A model generated the notes under the pieces. It was not told the DNA's origin. It made no database searches and worked only from the letters and a program-made list of their open reading frames with translations. A stretch of 64,000 bases of DNA from Phlyctochytrium arcticum. Lineage: Eukaryota > Chytridiomycota > Chytridiomycetes > Chytridiales > Chytridiaceae. A program made the translations under genes and the position numbers. The number at the start of each line of letters is the position of its first letter. Position 1 is the first letter of the stretch. The stretch lies in assembly GCA_025602905.1 (NCBI GenBank), contig JAHLKI010000029.1, positions 287,378-351,377 of the forward strand, in the 5' to 3' direction. This document shows, piece after piece, positions 1 through 13,589 of this stretch.

Positions 1-1129
1 CATTCGTTCTGCTTGATCCCAGTTATGTGATGCTTGAGAGAGGCCCAGATTCCGGAAATGACTCTTGATTGTATTGCCAGTCAGCTCCGGCAGGTCTATC
101 GTGACCTCCTCTTGCGGCGGAAGGGCCTTTCCTAATAAGTTCCATTCTTCCAGATGCTGGAATGCTAGGGCCCGCTGGCGATCAGTCGCAGTGGTGAGGC
201 TTTCACCGGGCGGACGCTTGGGGAAAAGTTTTGAATGCAACGCAGAAGAAATCATATGTATTCCGACTTCATTTTTGCGACAAGTTTCTTCACTGGCAAT
301 CGCTGCAACCAAAGTATTGTGAGTTATTTAGCATGGTATGCAATCTTTCCATTCTGACTAACCATCCTTAGGGGGTTGAGAAGTGCCTACAGAAGTTCCA
401 TATCGTTGTGTTGGTACTGCGATTCGAGATCGCGGGAGTACACACCGCCATTTAGCAGCGCCGCTAAATGGTCTTACCATGTATTGACGGAATTAGTACA
501 GGAGTTCTGATAACGCTGCAGTAATGTGCTTGCAGACTGCCAAAGATCATTCTACAAAAATAGGAAAACAGCCGAAAGGTTGCAATCTCCAATGGCAGAT
601 TTTTCAAATTTCCGATGTTGAAAGTCACGAGTCATCAAATTCACAAAAGACACCTGTCAAAAAGTATCTATGTGCAAAGGCCTCAATTCTGATCGTTCGC
701 TTCCAGAAAGGAAGCAGATCCAGACGCTATCCACAAGTTATATATGCTCCAGTTGGCCAATACAGAACCTCTCACACTGATCAAGTGAGAAAGCTCTTGA
801 CGCGGTGGGATGCTGCGTGATGCTCCAAGCATAAGAATCCCGCAGGACAACCGTCGGAACCATCTGAATACGAATTTCTTTGCGTATTATGGATAGACTC
901 ATATACGACTTTGTTCAGGTCTGACCGGTGCACGATCTTGCCAAGAGGCCGGAAAAAGCGCGCATCCCACAGATTTAATTTCGTGCGAATTGTGGAGATG
1001 GGCCTCTTTTCCTACTACTGTATCCTCAAAGCCGCTATGTGAGGCTCATTCAGGGATGCCCACATCTCAGCTGGCATTTGTTCGCATTCAAAATGATCAA
1101 CATCACACTGTCGTCCCGTCGTCCGATGG
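1..1129. other. No gene recognised
   Basis: About 1.1 kb with only short ORFs that lack any recognisable family signature, codon continuity or convincing splice structure. I see no RNA gene here. It lies upstream of the first relic copy of an unknown gene family and may hold further decayed sequence. Confidence 0.5.
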
Positions 1130-1730
1130 TCGTCGGTCGAAGTTGCATTGGAGGCACAGTCGGAAAGGTAAACAACACGACGTCCGGACCTGATCTTGGA
1201 CAGAATTTCAATCGGGAAACTTGTAGATCTTAACCAGAAGCTTCTCAGCACGCCCAATGTCTCTGAGGTATGTATATCACATTGATCAATTGCCGTATCT
1301 ATGCGACCAAACCCATTGATTTACCTACAAAGGTCGAGGCCGACATCGATGCTGACGGAGAGATACTCCTGAAGAGACTTGTATTCTGTGAAAACTCCCC
1401 GGAATCCGCAACAATCACTGAGATACGGCACCATAACGTATCACTTCGCATTGCACTCGTGCGAATACCAAATTTCCAGAATTTACTTCCCTGGAAATCT
1501 GCTGCATTTTCTCCAAGTTGGGCAAGTCAAATACCATGCGGTGCAGGTCGCGCATGACGGTAATGCGACTGTATTCCATAAAGTCACCTTGCACACCGAG
1601 AGCATAAGAGCCGCCAAATACCTTTGTGCTGCCGAAGGAGCAGTGTACGCAAGTGCTCTTACGACTCAATCAAATCTAGCAGAGAGGAATGTAAATGAAA
1701 TGTTTTGCAGCATTACTGGCAAGGATTGAT
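1130..1730 (+). pseudogene. Relic copy A of an unknown duplicated gene
   Basis: Positions about 1190-1280 closely resemble 2600-2670: both carry a stretch encoding 'LGQN.NR' followed by 'PNVSEV', then GTATG at 1268 and at 2658, which looks like a conserved 5' splice site. After this the two copies diverge, although 'VEADID' near 1335 still parallels 'VEAEIN' near 2730. No frame stays open across the copy. I do not recognise the protein. The simplest reading is an old duplicate of the downstream relic that has decayed. The boundaries are approximate and the call rests on this local similarity only. Confidence 0.35.
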
Positions 1731-1739
1731 CGGGCAGCA

Positions 1740-3985
1740 GCCACATCACAAAAGTTGGAGGGAAGGCCCCAAATGGATGGAAAGGATGCGGCAGTTACTC
1801 AACACTACCGCAGTTTCCAAGGAAACAACTCGAGAATGACGGCCGAGGAACTTTTGGACAAAGCTGCTCCGCTTCATGCGCGTATCATCGGGTTAGAAAG
1901 GTTCCTTTATCTTTGGTCTTGGCAATGCCGACGTCTTGCGTGCTGCTAAGCTGGATGCCAAATATCAATCAGCAGCATCTACTGGTGGTGATAGTTCTGA
2001 CTTGGCTATTTTGGCTATGGAGGCCGTAGTCAGTGGATCGCTACCACCAGATCAGTTTACCTGGTTTTTTGTCACATCGCAGGTATTACTTGCATACTAC
2101 GCACCTCCGAGAGTATTTGTCACTGACTGAGAAGATTGTAGCTTGGGGATCTTACTGTGAAAGCATGGAGGGGTCGATATGCCATGATTCTCGACGACCG
2201 AGTTCAAGACTCCTTTCTCGATTTTCGCAGTGTCATTGGGAGAAGGCCTTTACCTCCCTACAAAGTAGAGGTTTTGGTGGAACAGGGTGTGATATGCCGC
2301 AATCTCCAGCAGAGTGGGAAAGCAACCTCATCACCACTTCTCATCGAATTCTCCAAAAGCGCCGCGCCGACCTGCAACTGCAGGCATTGGAGTTCATGAA
2401 GACATGTTGGACCAGTTTCGCCGCAATTTCATAACCTGCAAGAGGCGGTGGGAGACCGAGAGCGGATGGGTGAGTCGGACAAGAGTAGTATCAAAAGCTA
2501 GCAAGTAAGCTAACACGGCTGCCTCAGGCGGAGCTTCTTTCGACGAACCGATTTCGGCGTAGCAACTGTACAAAGAATCAAAAAAAAACTGATTGGTACT
2601 GTCAATCTTGGACAAAATCTCAACCGAAAGATTCTCAACATCCCCAACGTCTCGGAGGTATGCATCTCATACTATTAGATCTCGCGCACGGAGACAAACC
2701 TCATTGACTCGCTTGAAAAGGTGGAGGCCGAAATTAACGCGTATGAGGATTTGTCGCATATCCTTGCTGAAATCTGCGACAACCTCGGAGTATAAATCGG
2801 GAGTTACAAAACTTGAAGTTGCAGTCTCGCAATGGCTTAAGACTACTGAAACAATCGTCCAATCGTTACCCCAAAAACTAACTATCCATCTGGCGGAAAC
2901 TACAGCAAACGTCGTCACTAAAAAGAAAGACATTGCCAAAAAAAACTTCCTCAACACCCCACCCGCAGTCGCTCGCGGTCCTTGCAACGTACGAGAGAGA
3001 CGTGATCAAGACTCAGGCCATGATGAGAGAAGTCGAGAAGTTCTCCATTGCTTGTCAAAAATACCTCGGCGAATTGGCAAGTGCTTCGGTCACATTTGCC
3101 GAAACCCGAGACGGTGCCACTCCAAAAACTATGTACTTGGTCGAGTTAAGGGGGGCGATCGGCAAATTCTGTCTCGACATCCTGAAGACATATCTGGACG
3201 TCGCAGTGCATATTCTCCCAAGAACCAAGAAACTACAATTTTGGTCACTATCCGACTCGCAACGACTAACCTCGAACGTCATATATGCCTGTTTCATCAA
3301 CGCTCCCACCCATGACCAGAACGTGGCCATTCTCAACACATTGCTGGAAAAAATCCGCCAGTGGAGAATCCCGATCATGTCCGCCGTCTGTGAGGGGGCC
3401 AGTCATGCATTGGCAACAAAGGGGCTTGCCCGCCCTGCTTTCATTACCGCTGTAAGTGTTCTTATGTTACCATTGCGTTGCGACCAATACTAAATGGCTT
3501 CTGGTAGGTGTGGCGTTCGGAGCGGTGGAGCGTTGAAGATCTCTCTCAAGCTCAAGCAGTTGAATATCTTCGGGAAAATGCATCGGTATTTGCAACTGAT
3601 GGTGACCAATCTGTCGGCCTCTTTTCAACCCACATTGCCACTCGCATTGAAGACCTGCTTCCACTCCGAACATGGGAAGGGCCAATTTTTGTCCAATTTC
3701 TTTTGAGAGTATTGCAACTATGCCCTTCTGAGGTTGGAAGCACAGCTAGAGGACTGGCTCGGAGGCGGCATACTTCCATTAGGAAGCACAATGGGAATAT
3801 GTGGTAAGCCCCTCGACAACGCTCGTCTATTGACAATAGCGAGCCTCCTTGCGTGGGCGGGCATCTTTAGCAATCGATACAAAAAGCCGTTTCGGGAATG
3901 GGTGGCACGGATCAATGTAGAGAAGTACATGGCAACGATGGCAATCAGGGGATTCGATTTCTTCTCCACGAGCAAACTACTCTAA
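1740..3985 (+). pseudogene. Relic copy B: unknown gene, frame-broken
   Basis: A chain of open segments reads like one spliced protein but changes frame several times. Segments include one containing 'DDRVQDSFLDFRSVIG' (about 2185), one with 'LDQFRRNF' (about 2405), a candidate intron at 2470-2528, a copy-A-like exon (about 2597-2657), and a long helical segment (2790-3451). An intron at 3452-3507 is clean (GTAAGT...TAG with a TACTAA-like branch site, phase 0). The next exon runs in frame to about 3730, then needs a one-base shift to continue to the stop at 3983-3985. Two other shifts sit at A-runs near 2580 and 2938. The family is not recognised. It is either a recent pseudogene or a gene with homopolymer assembly errors; the concentration of shifts favours decay. 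Confidence 0.4.
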
Positions 3986-3994
3986 TGATCTCCG

Positions 3995-5049
3995 GTGGGC
4001 ACTAGGTTGCGTTTTTGTAGTATGTGGGTAGACTATTTAGTCGATTCATACCCCACGCTGGCGATCCCAGCGAAGTTGTCAACGCCCATACTATCTTTTG
4101 ATACAACAGCGAACGTCACCGGCACGATACGTCGGCGTTGGGGGGATAACGACAACCCCCCTTACCTTCTTGTGTTTAACCAGCCAAGGAGGGACATCAC
4201 TGTGTTGCTACAAATCAAACAACCGGTGTCATACGTCCCAGAGCGCAATCCATTTGACTCAAGCATACCCCTCATCATTTCCATTGATCCTGACCACGTC
4301 ATGAAGCGCCTGGCGAAGCATACCACCAACAAAGGATTTTCCACCTTTCTCGACGCCAACGCCTGGACACCATACTTTCCAGAGAGCAAACCCTACGACT
4401 CAAGCTTACCCCTCATCATTTCCATTGATCCTGATCACGTTATGAAGCGCTTGGCAAGGCATACCTCCAACAAAGGATTCTCTACCTTTCTCGACGTCAA
4501 CGCCTGGAAAACGATCACTGCGGACCCGGCGAACGATGCCTTATTTGGCAAATGGTGGTACAAGAGCGACGGCCAATCGGTTGCGGATGCCAAATGAACA
4601 TTCTATACATTGCAACTACCAATACAAACTATTGCGGATAAGGACATTACTTTTGCCATACTGTCGACTGCGAAGTATCACCTCTACCAACCTCAACAGG
4701 TCCGAATCGCTTGCCAACCTTTTTGCGACTAAAAATTTTCCCTGAGGTGACGCGGGAGTTTTTCGAGGCGTTGGACGTCTCGGACTTGTCAGAAGAAGAG
4801 AGAGAGAGACACGTAGAGCAGATGCTTCAGTGGCTCACGCCCAAGGCACTACCGGCTATGTACGGGGAGTCTGCATCGTCCCACATCCCACAAATCCCGC
4901 ACGCTTCACGGTCAAGCACCAAAACCAACTCCAATCCTGACCCCAACACTGACCCCAACCCTGACGAGAGAAGAGCGCGGAGGAGAAAAGTCTCGCGATC
5001 GAGCTCGTCGAGGCCATTCTCATCCTCTGCTATGGCAGGCAGGCAATGA
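3995..5049 (+). pseudogene. Unknown ORF with internal duplication, probably broken
   Basis: An open frame of about 200 residues (3995-4597) includes two adjacent near-identical 47-residue blocks, each with 'DHVMKRLA' and 'NKGFSTFLD'. It stops at 4595-4597. The same frame then stays open to about 4730 ('LSTAKYHLYQPQQVRIACQP'), which suggests the TGA is an inactivating stop. A second frame (4711-5049) encodes an acidic helical stretch followed by a tail rich in Ser, Pro, Asp and Arg, containing the repeat 'NPDPNTDPNPD'. I recognise no family. It could be the 3' part of the relic just upstream, since they are 10 bp apart on the same strand. Confidence 0.35.
4238..4507 (+). repeat. 141-bp tandem duplication inside an ORF
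   Basis: Two copies at 4238-4378 and 4379-4507 are offset by exactly 141 bp (47 codons), so the duplication keeps the reading frame. The second copy loses similarity after its 'NAWK' codons. Nucleotide differences lie largely at third codon positions, consistent with the block having been translated for some time after it arose. Confidence 0.8.
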
Positions 5050-6310
5050 CGCGGCGGTGGACCCTGATTTGGACCTAACCCATTTAACGACCGCTGGTGT
5101 CAGCCAAACAACGTAGAAAACAGCTTCTCGGAGTTTAAGGACATTCTTGGCAAAGGTACAGCTGTCTTGTCAATACCTCTATTACTCTGATACTGATTGG
5201 ATTTTAGGTGGCCGAGGTCAAATAAAAAAAGCGTACCCCCACGTAGCACAACTGGCCCTAAAGAAGTATCTTATTCCCCAGAAGGTAAGAACACTCAGTG
5301 AAAACTTCGGTTGAGGACGATCATTCAAACCAGAAACTGTAGACGCAGCTTAGAAATGTTGATGAGCTCGTCTATTCACGGCCGTTTAGACGCGGTCACG
5401 TTTACGAGCAGAGTTTATTTTGCAAGGACAGGACCACATTGTGAACTGCCATGACCCGACCCATACCACACCCAGCTAACTCTGGCTCTCAGGCGTCGAC
5501 GGGCGAATCAACCCGCGGTTCCCACACAGGCTATCTGTTCCTATCACTCAGTTAATAGCGATGTTGTTGGACGGAGCAGACGGAAGGTTACGTCCCCACA
5601 TCAACTGTCGAAACAAGCAATATGTCAAATGTTCGGAGACATAGTTACCGGCGTAGCTGAAAGCTCATCCTCATTCCCTACAACATCCTTCCCTTCTGGT
5701 CCTTCCCACATCCGGTCGCGGACTTCTCGCCCACCGATGATACCCCGTCCCTCAACATTTGACGCTCCCGCCACCAACTCTTCGGTCTTCAGTCGTTGCC
5801 TTTCACATTTCCATATCATTTTTGTCTTATTCGCCCTCTGGTTCGTTGTAGTCTGTGTAGTACTAGCAGGTTAGGTCCTTATTCCTCAATAGCTAGCTTT
5901 TTAAAATAGTAAATACATTCATGGCAGAACTATTCGTGAAACAGCTTCGCTTCGTACGGTATCATAGATGGTAAGGATGGAAGGTACTGGCTGCGGCGGC
6001 AGCCAAGCCTTTGAATCAGGCTTGGATCAAGACGTTGATTATGGTCAAGTTCCGTCGTGATACAGTACTTGTTTACAAGAAGTGGGGCACCATTGCTTAT
6101 GTGGCATAGTCGGTTGCCCTCGAATCTGCTGCTTTCAAACACAATATTTCTTCGGCATCACATACGAGTGGGCTTTTGCCAGTGCAGTGTGTGCCCTTCA
6201 CGCGTGAGTTTTGACGCGTCGCTCAATAAATTCCTGGGCCGAGTCTCATGCCTTGCATTGCAGTTTCTTTACGCACCTCCTCTACACTCCGAGCTAGGAC
6301 TTGCTTCAGG
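5050..6310. other. Intergenic region with possible decayed exons
   Basis: There is no complete gene. Short splice-like blocks on the plus strand (about 5105-5157, an intron-like GTACAG...TTTTAG at 5154-5208, then 5209-5284 followed by GTAAG) may be the tail of the upstream relic. A small ORF at 5629-5874 ends in a hydrophobic segment but has no family signature. The 5' flank of the glucoamylase gene begins after about 5.9 kb. Confidence 0.4.
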
Positions 6311-7791
6311 ATGCACTACCCCAGCCTCTTAAATGTCCTGCTAGCACCCTTACTTTCCACCTCTGTGCTTGCAATCCAACGACAAGCATTCCACCACTCT
6401 TTCCAGACCTCCGACTCTGCGACCCTCCCAAAAACCTCTTACGACCGTCACTCACACAAATTCGAAAAATGGATCGATGACCAGTACATTGTGTCTACTA
6501 CCCAACTGTTCCGTAACATTCATCCCAATGAGACAGCAGAGGGATGTGTCGTCGCTTCGCCGTCCAAGCATCGACCAGACTATTGGTACCATTGGACGCG
6601 CGATTCTGCACTGGTTATGGATGTTGTAAATGGCATATATGAGAGATCGAAAAAAGACTCTGACGCTTCCAAGGCTCTGGAGGAGAAGATGTGGAATTGG
6701 GCCGCATTTGAGGCATCAAATCAGCAACAGGATGGCTTGACGGGCTTGGGGGAACCGAAATTCAATGTGGTGAGTAACCAAACATAATGTGAGAAGGGAT
6801 TCTGGTCTAAAACCTGTGTGTCTTGTCCCAGGATGGAAGTCCTTTTATGGGTGATTGGGGTCGTCCTCAGAATGATGGTCCTGCCCTCCGTGCGCTTACA
6901 CTCATACATTTTGCCCGTGTTTTTTTGTCCCGTGGCGGCGACCCTGCTGCCATTGACCAGCACCTCTATAACACGTCGACAACATTGGCTTCCGTGGTCC
7001 GTACCGATCTGGACTATGTTGCAAACGAATGGCGGAAACCATGTTTTGATCTGTGGGAGGAAGTCAAAGGGACGCACTATTATACTCGCTCGGTGCAACG
7101 TGCTGCTTTAGCCGTGGGCGCTCGTTTTGTTGCTGAAAGGGGCGACAAAGAGTCTGCTAATCGATATGAGCTCGAAGCAAAAGCCGTTCAGAGAACATTA
7201 CCCAAACACGTCAAACAGGGACGGATTCATGAAACGTTGGACCGGGTGGACGGCATCAACTACAAATACTCAAATTTGGATCTCGGCTCGCTTCTATCAG
7301 CCCTCCACACCCGTCGACACATGACTGTGACGACTCTATCCGACCGTGTTCTAGTAAAGACAATTGATGAGCTGCGCAATGCTATGCGAGATCGTCACTT
7401 TATCAATCAAAAGGGGCAAACCACGCTGCACGCACCTGCTATTGGTCGGTACACGGAAGACCGGTATAACGGATATGAAAATGGCCAGGGCAATCCTTGG
7501 GTCCTTGGTACGGCCGCCTTTGCTGAGTACTATTACTTCAGGTCTCAAGAGACGGCCTCCAACCCAGGTGAAGCCCAAGCTCTGCTCCGTGAAGGCGACA
7601 AGTTTCTGCAACGCGTGTTTTATCACACGCCCCAGGATTTGAGCCAGGCGGAACAGATTGATGGGCAAAAAGGCTTTCATAGGGGGGCCAAACAACTGAC
7701 GTGGAGTCATGCGAGCTTGATTACCGCTATTGATGCTAGACGGTCGGCCATGGCAGCTCTGGGTCGGCCATCACTGCAGCTGCACGCGTGA
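6311..7791 (+). CDS. Secreted glucoamylase, glycoside hydrolase family 15
   Basis: Glucan 1,4-alpha-glucosidase, releasing glucose from non-reducing ends of starch or glycogen outside the cell. It has two exons (6311-6769 and 6832-7791, phase-0 intron of 62 nt) giving 472 residues. The chosen Met starts a typical signal peptide (hydrophobic 'LLNVLLAPLLSTSVLA'); the upstream in-frame Met at 6248 would bury it. GH15 motifs appear in order: 'YWYHWTRDSALV' (substrate pocket), 'GRPQNDGPALRA', 'DLWEEVKGTHYYTR' (general acid Glu), 'GNPWVLGT', and 'QAEQIDGQKG' (general base Glu) followed by 'LTWSHA'. The protein ends shortly after the catalytic domain, so the CBM20 starch-binding domain and Ser/Thr linker of Aspergillus glucoamylase are absent. 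The gene stands alone on the plus strand. Confidence 0.93.
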
Positions 7792-8391
7792 ACCTCTTAA
7801 AATTTAGATTTCACGTCAGTAAGGTCCTGCTTTTACCGAAACACTTTTCTTCTAGCCTGTAGATAGAGTATAAAGTCAACATGGAAACAACATTCTTGTG
7901 GATAACTAGTTTGATCATAGTCAGTGAAAAGTAGCATGATGTCTCCTCAGATTCATATCAGCTTTCCACAAGAATATGTAGGCCTTGCTGCTCTTCTTAC
8001 ATACTCAAATGTAACCAAATATGAACAGACATTTTCACTCCTCAAGTCCATACTCATACATTCCAAATTGTAATCCAAACATACCAAGTCTATTGTAGCT
8101 CGCCAAAGAAAAAAAAAGAGAACAAAAAGCACAGAAATGACAAAACACAACGATAAAAGGATATTCGTCATGACTCTTTGCGCCAAAGTTTCAAAATGAG
8201 ATTGCTTTCCTGTTTGTTTTTTCCGCTTGTGCAAAAAAAATCGTGTTAAAGCAACGACGAAGAAGAAAGAAGAACGGGGACTACAACACGTGGGTAGTAG
8301 GAAAATGGAGGGCTTTTTGATCGGTAAAAGAATATTATGTGTGGGGACAAGAAAAAAAGGGTGGGCACTAGGTCCAGCTTTTTTTCTTTTT
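7792..8391. other. Convergent 3' region between glucoamylase and PP1
   Basis: The two genes meet tail to tail here. The interval is A/T-rich and should hold both 3' UTRs and poly(A) signals. I see no gene in it. Confidence 0.6.
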
Positions 8392-9816
<1,425 letters not shown>

Positions 9817-11222
9817 ATCGATTAAATGTCAGAGGGTAATGAAAGGATCTGTTCATATTGTAGTAGGAGGGAGGGAATGCGGATCGTAGGGGAGAGAAAA
9901 GAAAACGGTCAGAAAACGGTATTGGAGCACATGTCCGAATGGACATCTTGAACAGCCTGGCCTCGGGGTTCACTGCAGGGCAGTGGCCCCAGGCACAGAC
10001 GCCTTTCAGCGCCTGAAAGCACCGGGTTCTTACATGTAAAGGACTCGGGGGTTGGTGGGGGTGTTCAGCAAAATTGTGCAAAAGTAGTTGCGCTTGATTG
10101 CTTCGAGATGGCTTTGCTGGCGTCAGCGGGATAACTGCAGAAAACTGTGTGGTCCGGCGCAGGAGGGAGGCTGGTCCGACGAAAGGGAGCTACCGGCGGC
10201 TGCAGTGATTGCGTCCAGAAACAGGCAGCAGCGTCGACCGTTGAAAAAGACGGATCGGCGGTTTCGGGGTCGTTGGGGACGCAGCGGGACTGAAAACAAA
10301 TTGGAGACGTGTTGCTCTGTGCTTGCGGTATTTTTAGGCCTTTTTTAGCACATTTACGCCCACATTCACACAGAGACAGCTGGAATCCTGCGCAAGATTG
10401 CCCAGGGAAAAAGAAGAACAGGACGAGTTTATTCTGTTTGCTGCTACTGGACGGACTTTTTTAGAGAGTGTACTGGGCCTCCCCTTTTACAAAATCATGT
10501 ATGGAAAGGGTGGCGGCGCGGAATTGCGGGTCGAGCTCCTTCTTTCACCCCAACTTTTCTTCACCGGCTTTTACGACCTCCGCCAATAAACCGGACGAGC
10601 ATGGCCTTCACCTGCTTGAGTTCGGGCCTATCCTCCTTTTCCTTTCTCAGTCTCTACGTTCGCAGCTCCATTTCTGCCCAGATTTCTGCTCAAATTTACA
10701 GGGTGGATGGATCCGGCTGCAAGCAGATCTGTTGTGTTGGCATGGCATCGCCTGGGAATTTATCGAATATTGATTATGGAGGTGAGTATGAGATCTGGGC
10801 CGGGGCGTTGCTTTTGGTCAATTGTATAGAGGATTTGGCGAGTCAATGCTGTCGGTATTGGCTTTGGTGCAGAAATGAATTTAGGGGAAGACTGTCCAAA
10901 CGAAAGTTTGCCTAACTGGAGGTTGCACCCCTGCGGCAGAGCTGCTGGCAGGCAGCGGGGGTCATGCAGGGATCTCCACATACAGACAGCAAGAAAATCA
11001 ATATTGGAAATGTCAATTTAAGTAAGATATATTAATTGCAGTTTGGTGGAGGGGCCATGTGAATATTTATGCTGCCGACAGTCGTAAACGTGGTGTTTGA
11101 GAACAAGCTTTGCAAGACATTTGCGGGAGCAACATTGATAGACTGGGTGTTGTTTGAAACCGGCGCACGAGGAATGGACGGAACTTCGGTCGCTTGTTCC
11201 CACGCCCGTGGGTGAAGTTGTT
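9817..11222. other. Long intergenic region, no gene supported
   Basis: About 1.4 kb upstream of PP1 with no recognisable coding region. An open segment at 10601-10781 begins with a hydrophobic, signal-peptide-like stretch and ends at a GTGAGT that could be a 5' splice site, but I find no downstream exon. The part nearest 9.8 kb should hold the PP1 promoter. Confidence 0.5.
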
Positions 11223-11520
11223 CTAACGCGACCAATCTGGAGGTTCAAGTACCTTCAAACTTGCCGTAACTGGCTGCAGTTGCCACCTCGATATAAAATC
11301 GGCCATTTTCAGTCCCCAATCGTCCTTCCACATCGCTAATATTTCATGGGCACACGACATACCGATTATTGTTCTGTACCAGGAATCCGGGATGTACGGG
11401 GCTTCAGAACCACGGTGCTTTGGCTCAAATACTGTGGCAAGGTCATTAGACTTGATAATTCTGTCGGCCTTGATTCGTTCTTGGTCAGCCATTGTAGGTA
11501 TTAGACTTGATAATCCTGTC
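11223..11520 (-). pseudogene. Fragment of a FAR1-type MULE transposase
   Basis: The minus-strand frame reads 'DQERIKADRII', then 'CAHEILAMWKDD', 'LKMADFISRWQL' and 'VLEPPDWSR'. These match in order the C-terminal part of the transposases at 60689-61844 ('IKADRIAKAN', 'CAHEILEM', 'MSDFLQRWH') and 62433-63092. No catalytic core, zinc knuckles or terminal repeats remain. A short sequence encoding the 'IKADRI' region appears twice on the plus strand (about 11442-11472 and 11500-11530), a small local duplication at the break. It is a decayed, truncated remnant. Confidence 0.8.
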
Positions 11521-11530
11521 GGCCTTGACG

Positions 11531-12386
11531 GAGCAGGCCGCGAAGAGCAGGAGAGAACTGCCTGGGTGAAGGAGCATGAGAGGGGTTGGATAGCATGTCA
11601 CCTAATCACCGAGCGCGAGGCCACCGAGCGGGAGCGCATCCAGCGCATCCAGCGCATGCCCATATCCCCTCGATAGTTCTTTTGGTAATTCCATTTTAAT
11701 AGTATGTCCTACTCTTTCCGAACGCAATCTTTTAATTGAAGGATCACATTTTTTGTCTTCTTGTAAACCTTTTCATCAATAGCAAAGATGGAAGGACATT
11801 GACTCTGTGCTGACATACATCCTCTTCAATTGGAAGATTGCTTATTTGAAGATTTGCAATGGCCCTTTCTCTCTTGGCTCATCGACTCCAATTTGGGATA
11901 GCATACTCTGACCCCATCAGTACTTTTCACAGGCGCTACTTTCACTGATGGTAGCTATGTACGTCCCTTCGACCCAGGTGCAGACGATGAGATTGCCAGT
12001 CAATACATTCGTTCAACATAATTTTCATACTTTTTATAGGGGAGCGTCGCAGGAGCGTCGATGTACTGTACTATTGGAAGCTGCGGTTCCGGCGATAGCG
12101 GCGATCGATGTACAACCAAAAATCAGCGCATCTTCGCGCGGCCTCGCGTAAAGCCGGGCCCGTGCATGGCGCAGCCATCGCCTGCGCTGGGGACAAACGA
12201 CCAGGACGACGACGACCTACAAAATCTATCTATACCGGACGACGACGAACGAAGGAACGGACGGACGGCAAATAACAACGACCAACTAAAAGATCAACGG
12301 TTTGCAACTACCTTGAACCGCTCTCACCACCCACCTTTTTGGAGAACTAAACTTGATCCGTATCCCCACGGCGCAACAAAAGCAGC
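11531..12386. other. Intergenic region upstream of mitoferrin
   Basis: No gene recognised. The last 200 bp before 12387 are GAC- and CGA-rich and probably form the promoter and 5' UTR of the carrier gene. Confidence 0.5.
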
Positions 12387-13589
12387 ATGGCCGACGACGA
12401 TATCGACTACGAAGCCCTCCCCACGAGCTCAATGGCGGCCAACATGGTCGCAGGAGCTCTCGCTGGAATTTCAGAGCATACCATCATGTACCCCCTGGAT
12501 AGCGTCAAGGTATGTACAGGGCGGTTGCCAAAAAGGATGACTCGCATCTAAATGATTGCACATTTTAGACCCGAATGCAAGTACTATCTCCAAACCCCCA
12601 GGCCATATATAGCGGCGTCACCAATGCGCTTTCGCGCATCACAACAGTAGAAGGGTTTTCAGCCCTGTGGCGAGGTGTTTCATCCGTCATTATTGGAGCA
12701 GGCCCGGCTCACGCACTATACTTTGCGACCTATGAGCAATGTAAGGAAGTGTTTAAAGAAATGGACAGCGGACATCATCATCTTTCGCACGGTTGGTTGA
12801 GTGTCTCAAATCATTCCGTCATGGCCCTTTCTCATTACCGTGTTCCCCCCGTCTCCAGCTGCAGCAGGAGCCGCCGCAACAATAGTCAGTGATGGTCTGA
12901 TGAACCCTTTTGATGGTACGTTATACTCGAACGTCAACATTTTTTGTTTGGTTTTGGTCCAACTGACATGAACTTGCTCTGAAAATAGTGGTCAAGCAGC
13001 GGATGCAAGTGCATGGTTCCACTTACCGTAGTGTGGTGGGCGCCGCACTCGACATTTTCAGAAAGGAAGGCATGGCCGCCTTTTACGTCTCCTACCCCAC
13101 AACTCTGATGATGACCATTCCATTCCAATCGATACACTTTTCCACCTACGAGTACTTCCGTCAGTCATTCAATCCCAGCGGCCGATACGATCCCAAAACG
13201 CACATTGCGGCTGGTGCAATTGCGGGTGCTGCCGCTGCTGCACTGACAAATCCTTTGGATGTCGCAAAGACGTTGCTGCAGACACGGGGCACAGCAGGCG
13301 ACACGACCATACGGCAAGCATCTGGTTTGGTAGAGGCTTTCCGCCTGATTTACCAGCGTCACGGCTTGATGGGCTTTACCATGGGCGCCAAGGCTCGTGT
13401 ACTGTCGCATATGCCTGCCACGGCTATTTGCTGGACAACTGTAAGTATTTTTTCTCATTGTGTTTGCACTTTGCAATCAGGCTCACTCTCGCGCTTCCGC
13501 AGTACGAATTTGTGAAAATGTTCCTGTCGCGACGGCCTGGATGGCAAAGGGACCCGATCCCACTTTCAGAGTCTCCTCAGAAAGCCTAA
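12387..13589 (+). CDS. MRS4: Mitochondrial carrier, mitoferrin type (iron importer)
   Basis: Mitochondrial carrier family member most like mitoferrin (yeast Mrs3/Mrs4, animal SLC25A28/37), which moves ferrous iron across the inner membrane for Fe-S cluster and heme synthesis. Five exons (12387-12509, 12569-12791, 12859-12915, 12989-13440, 13503-13589) encode 313 residues. The three tandem carrier repeats each carry the signature: 'PLDSVKTRMQ', 'PFDVVKQRMQ', '[10 protein letters not shown]'. The motif '[19 protein letters not shown]' near the start is typical of mitoferrins. All introns are 59-73 nt with GT...AG ends. No cleavable presequence is evident, as usual for this family. The substrate is inferred from subfamily resemblance. 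Confidence 0.92.

Noticed and set aside
5105..5284. Possible hAT dimerisation domain ('AYPHVAQLALKKYLIPQ')
   Set aside because: Resemblance is limited to one short segment; no BED finger, catalytic core or terminal repeats are near it.
6248..6310. Upstream in-frame ATG of the glucoamylase
   Set aside because: Would place 21 extra residues before a well-formed signal peptide; the ATG at 6311 gives a normal secreted enzyme.
10601..10781. Signal-peptide-like first exon
   Set aside because: Ends at a GTGAGT but no downstream exon or family match was found.
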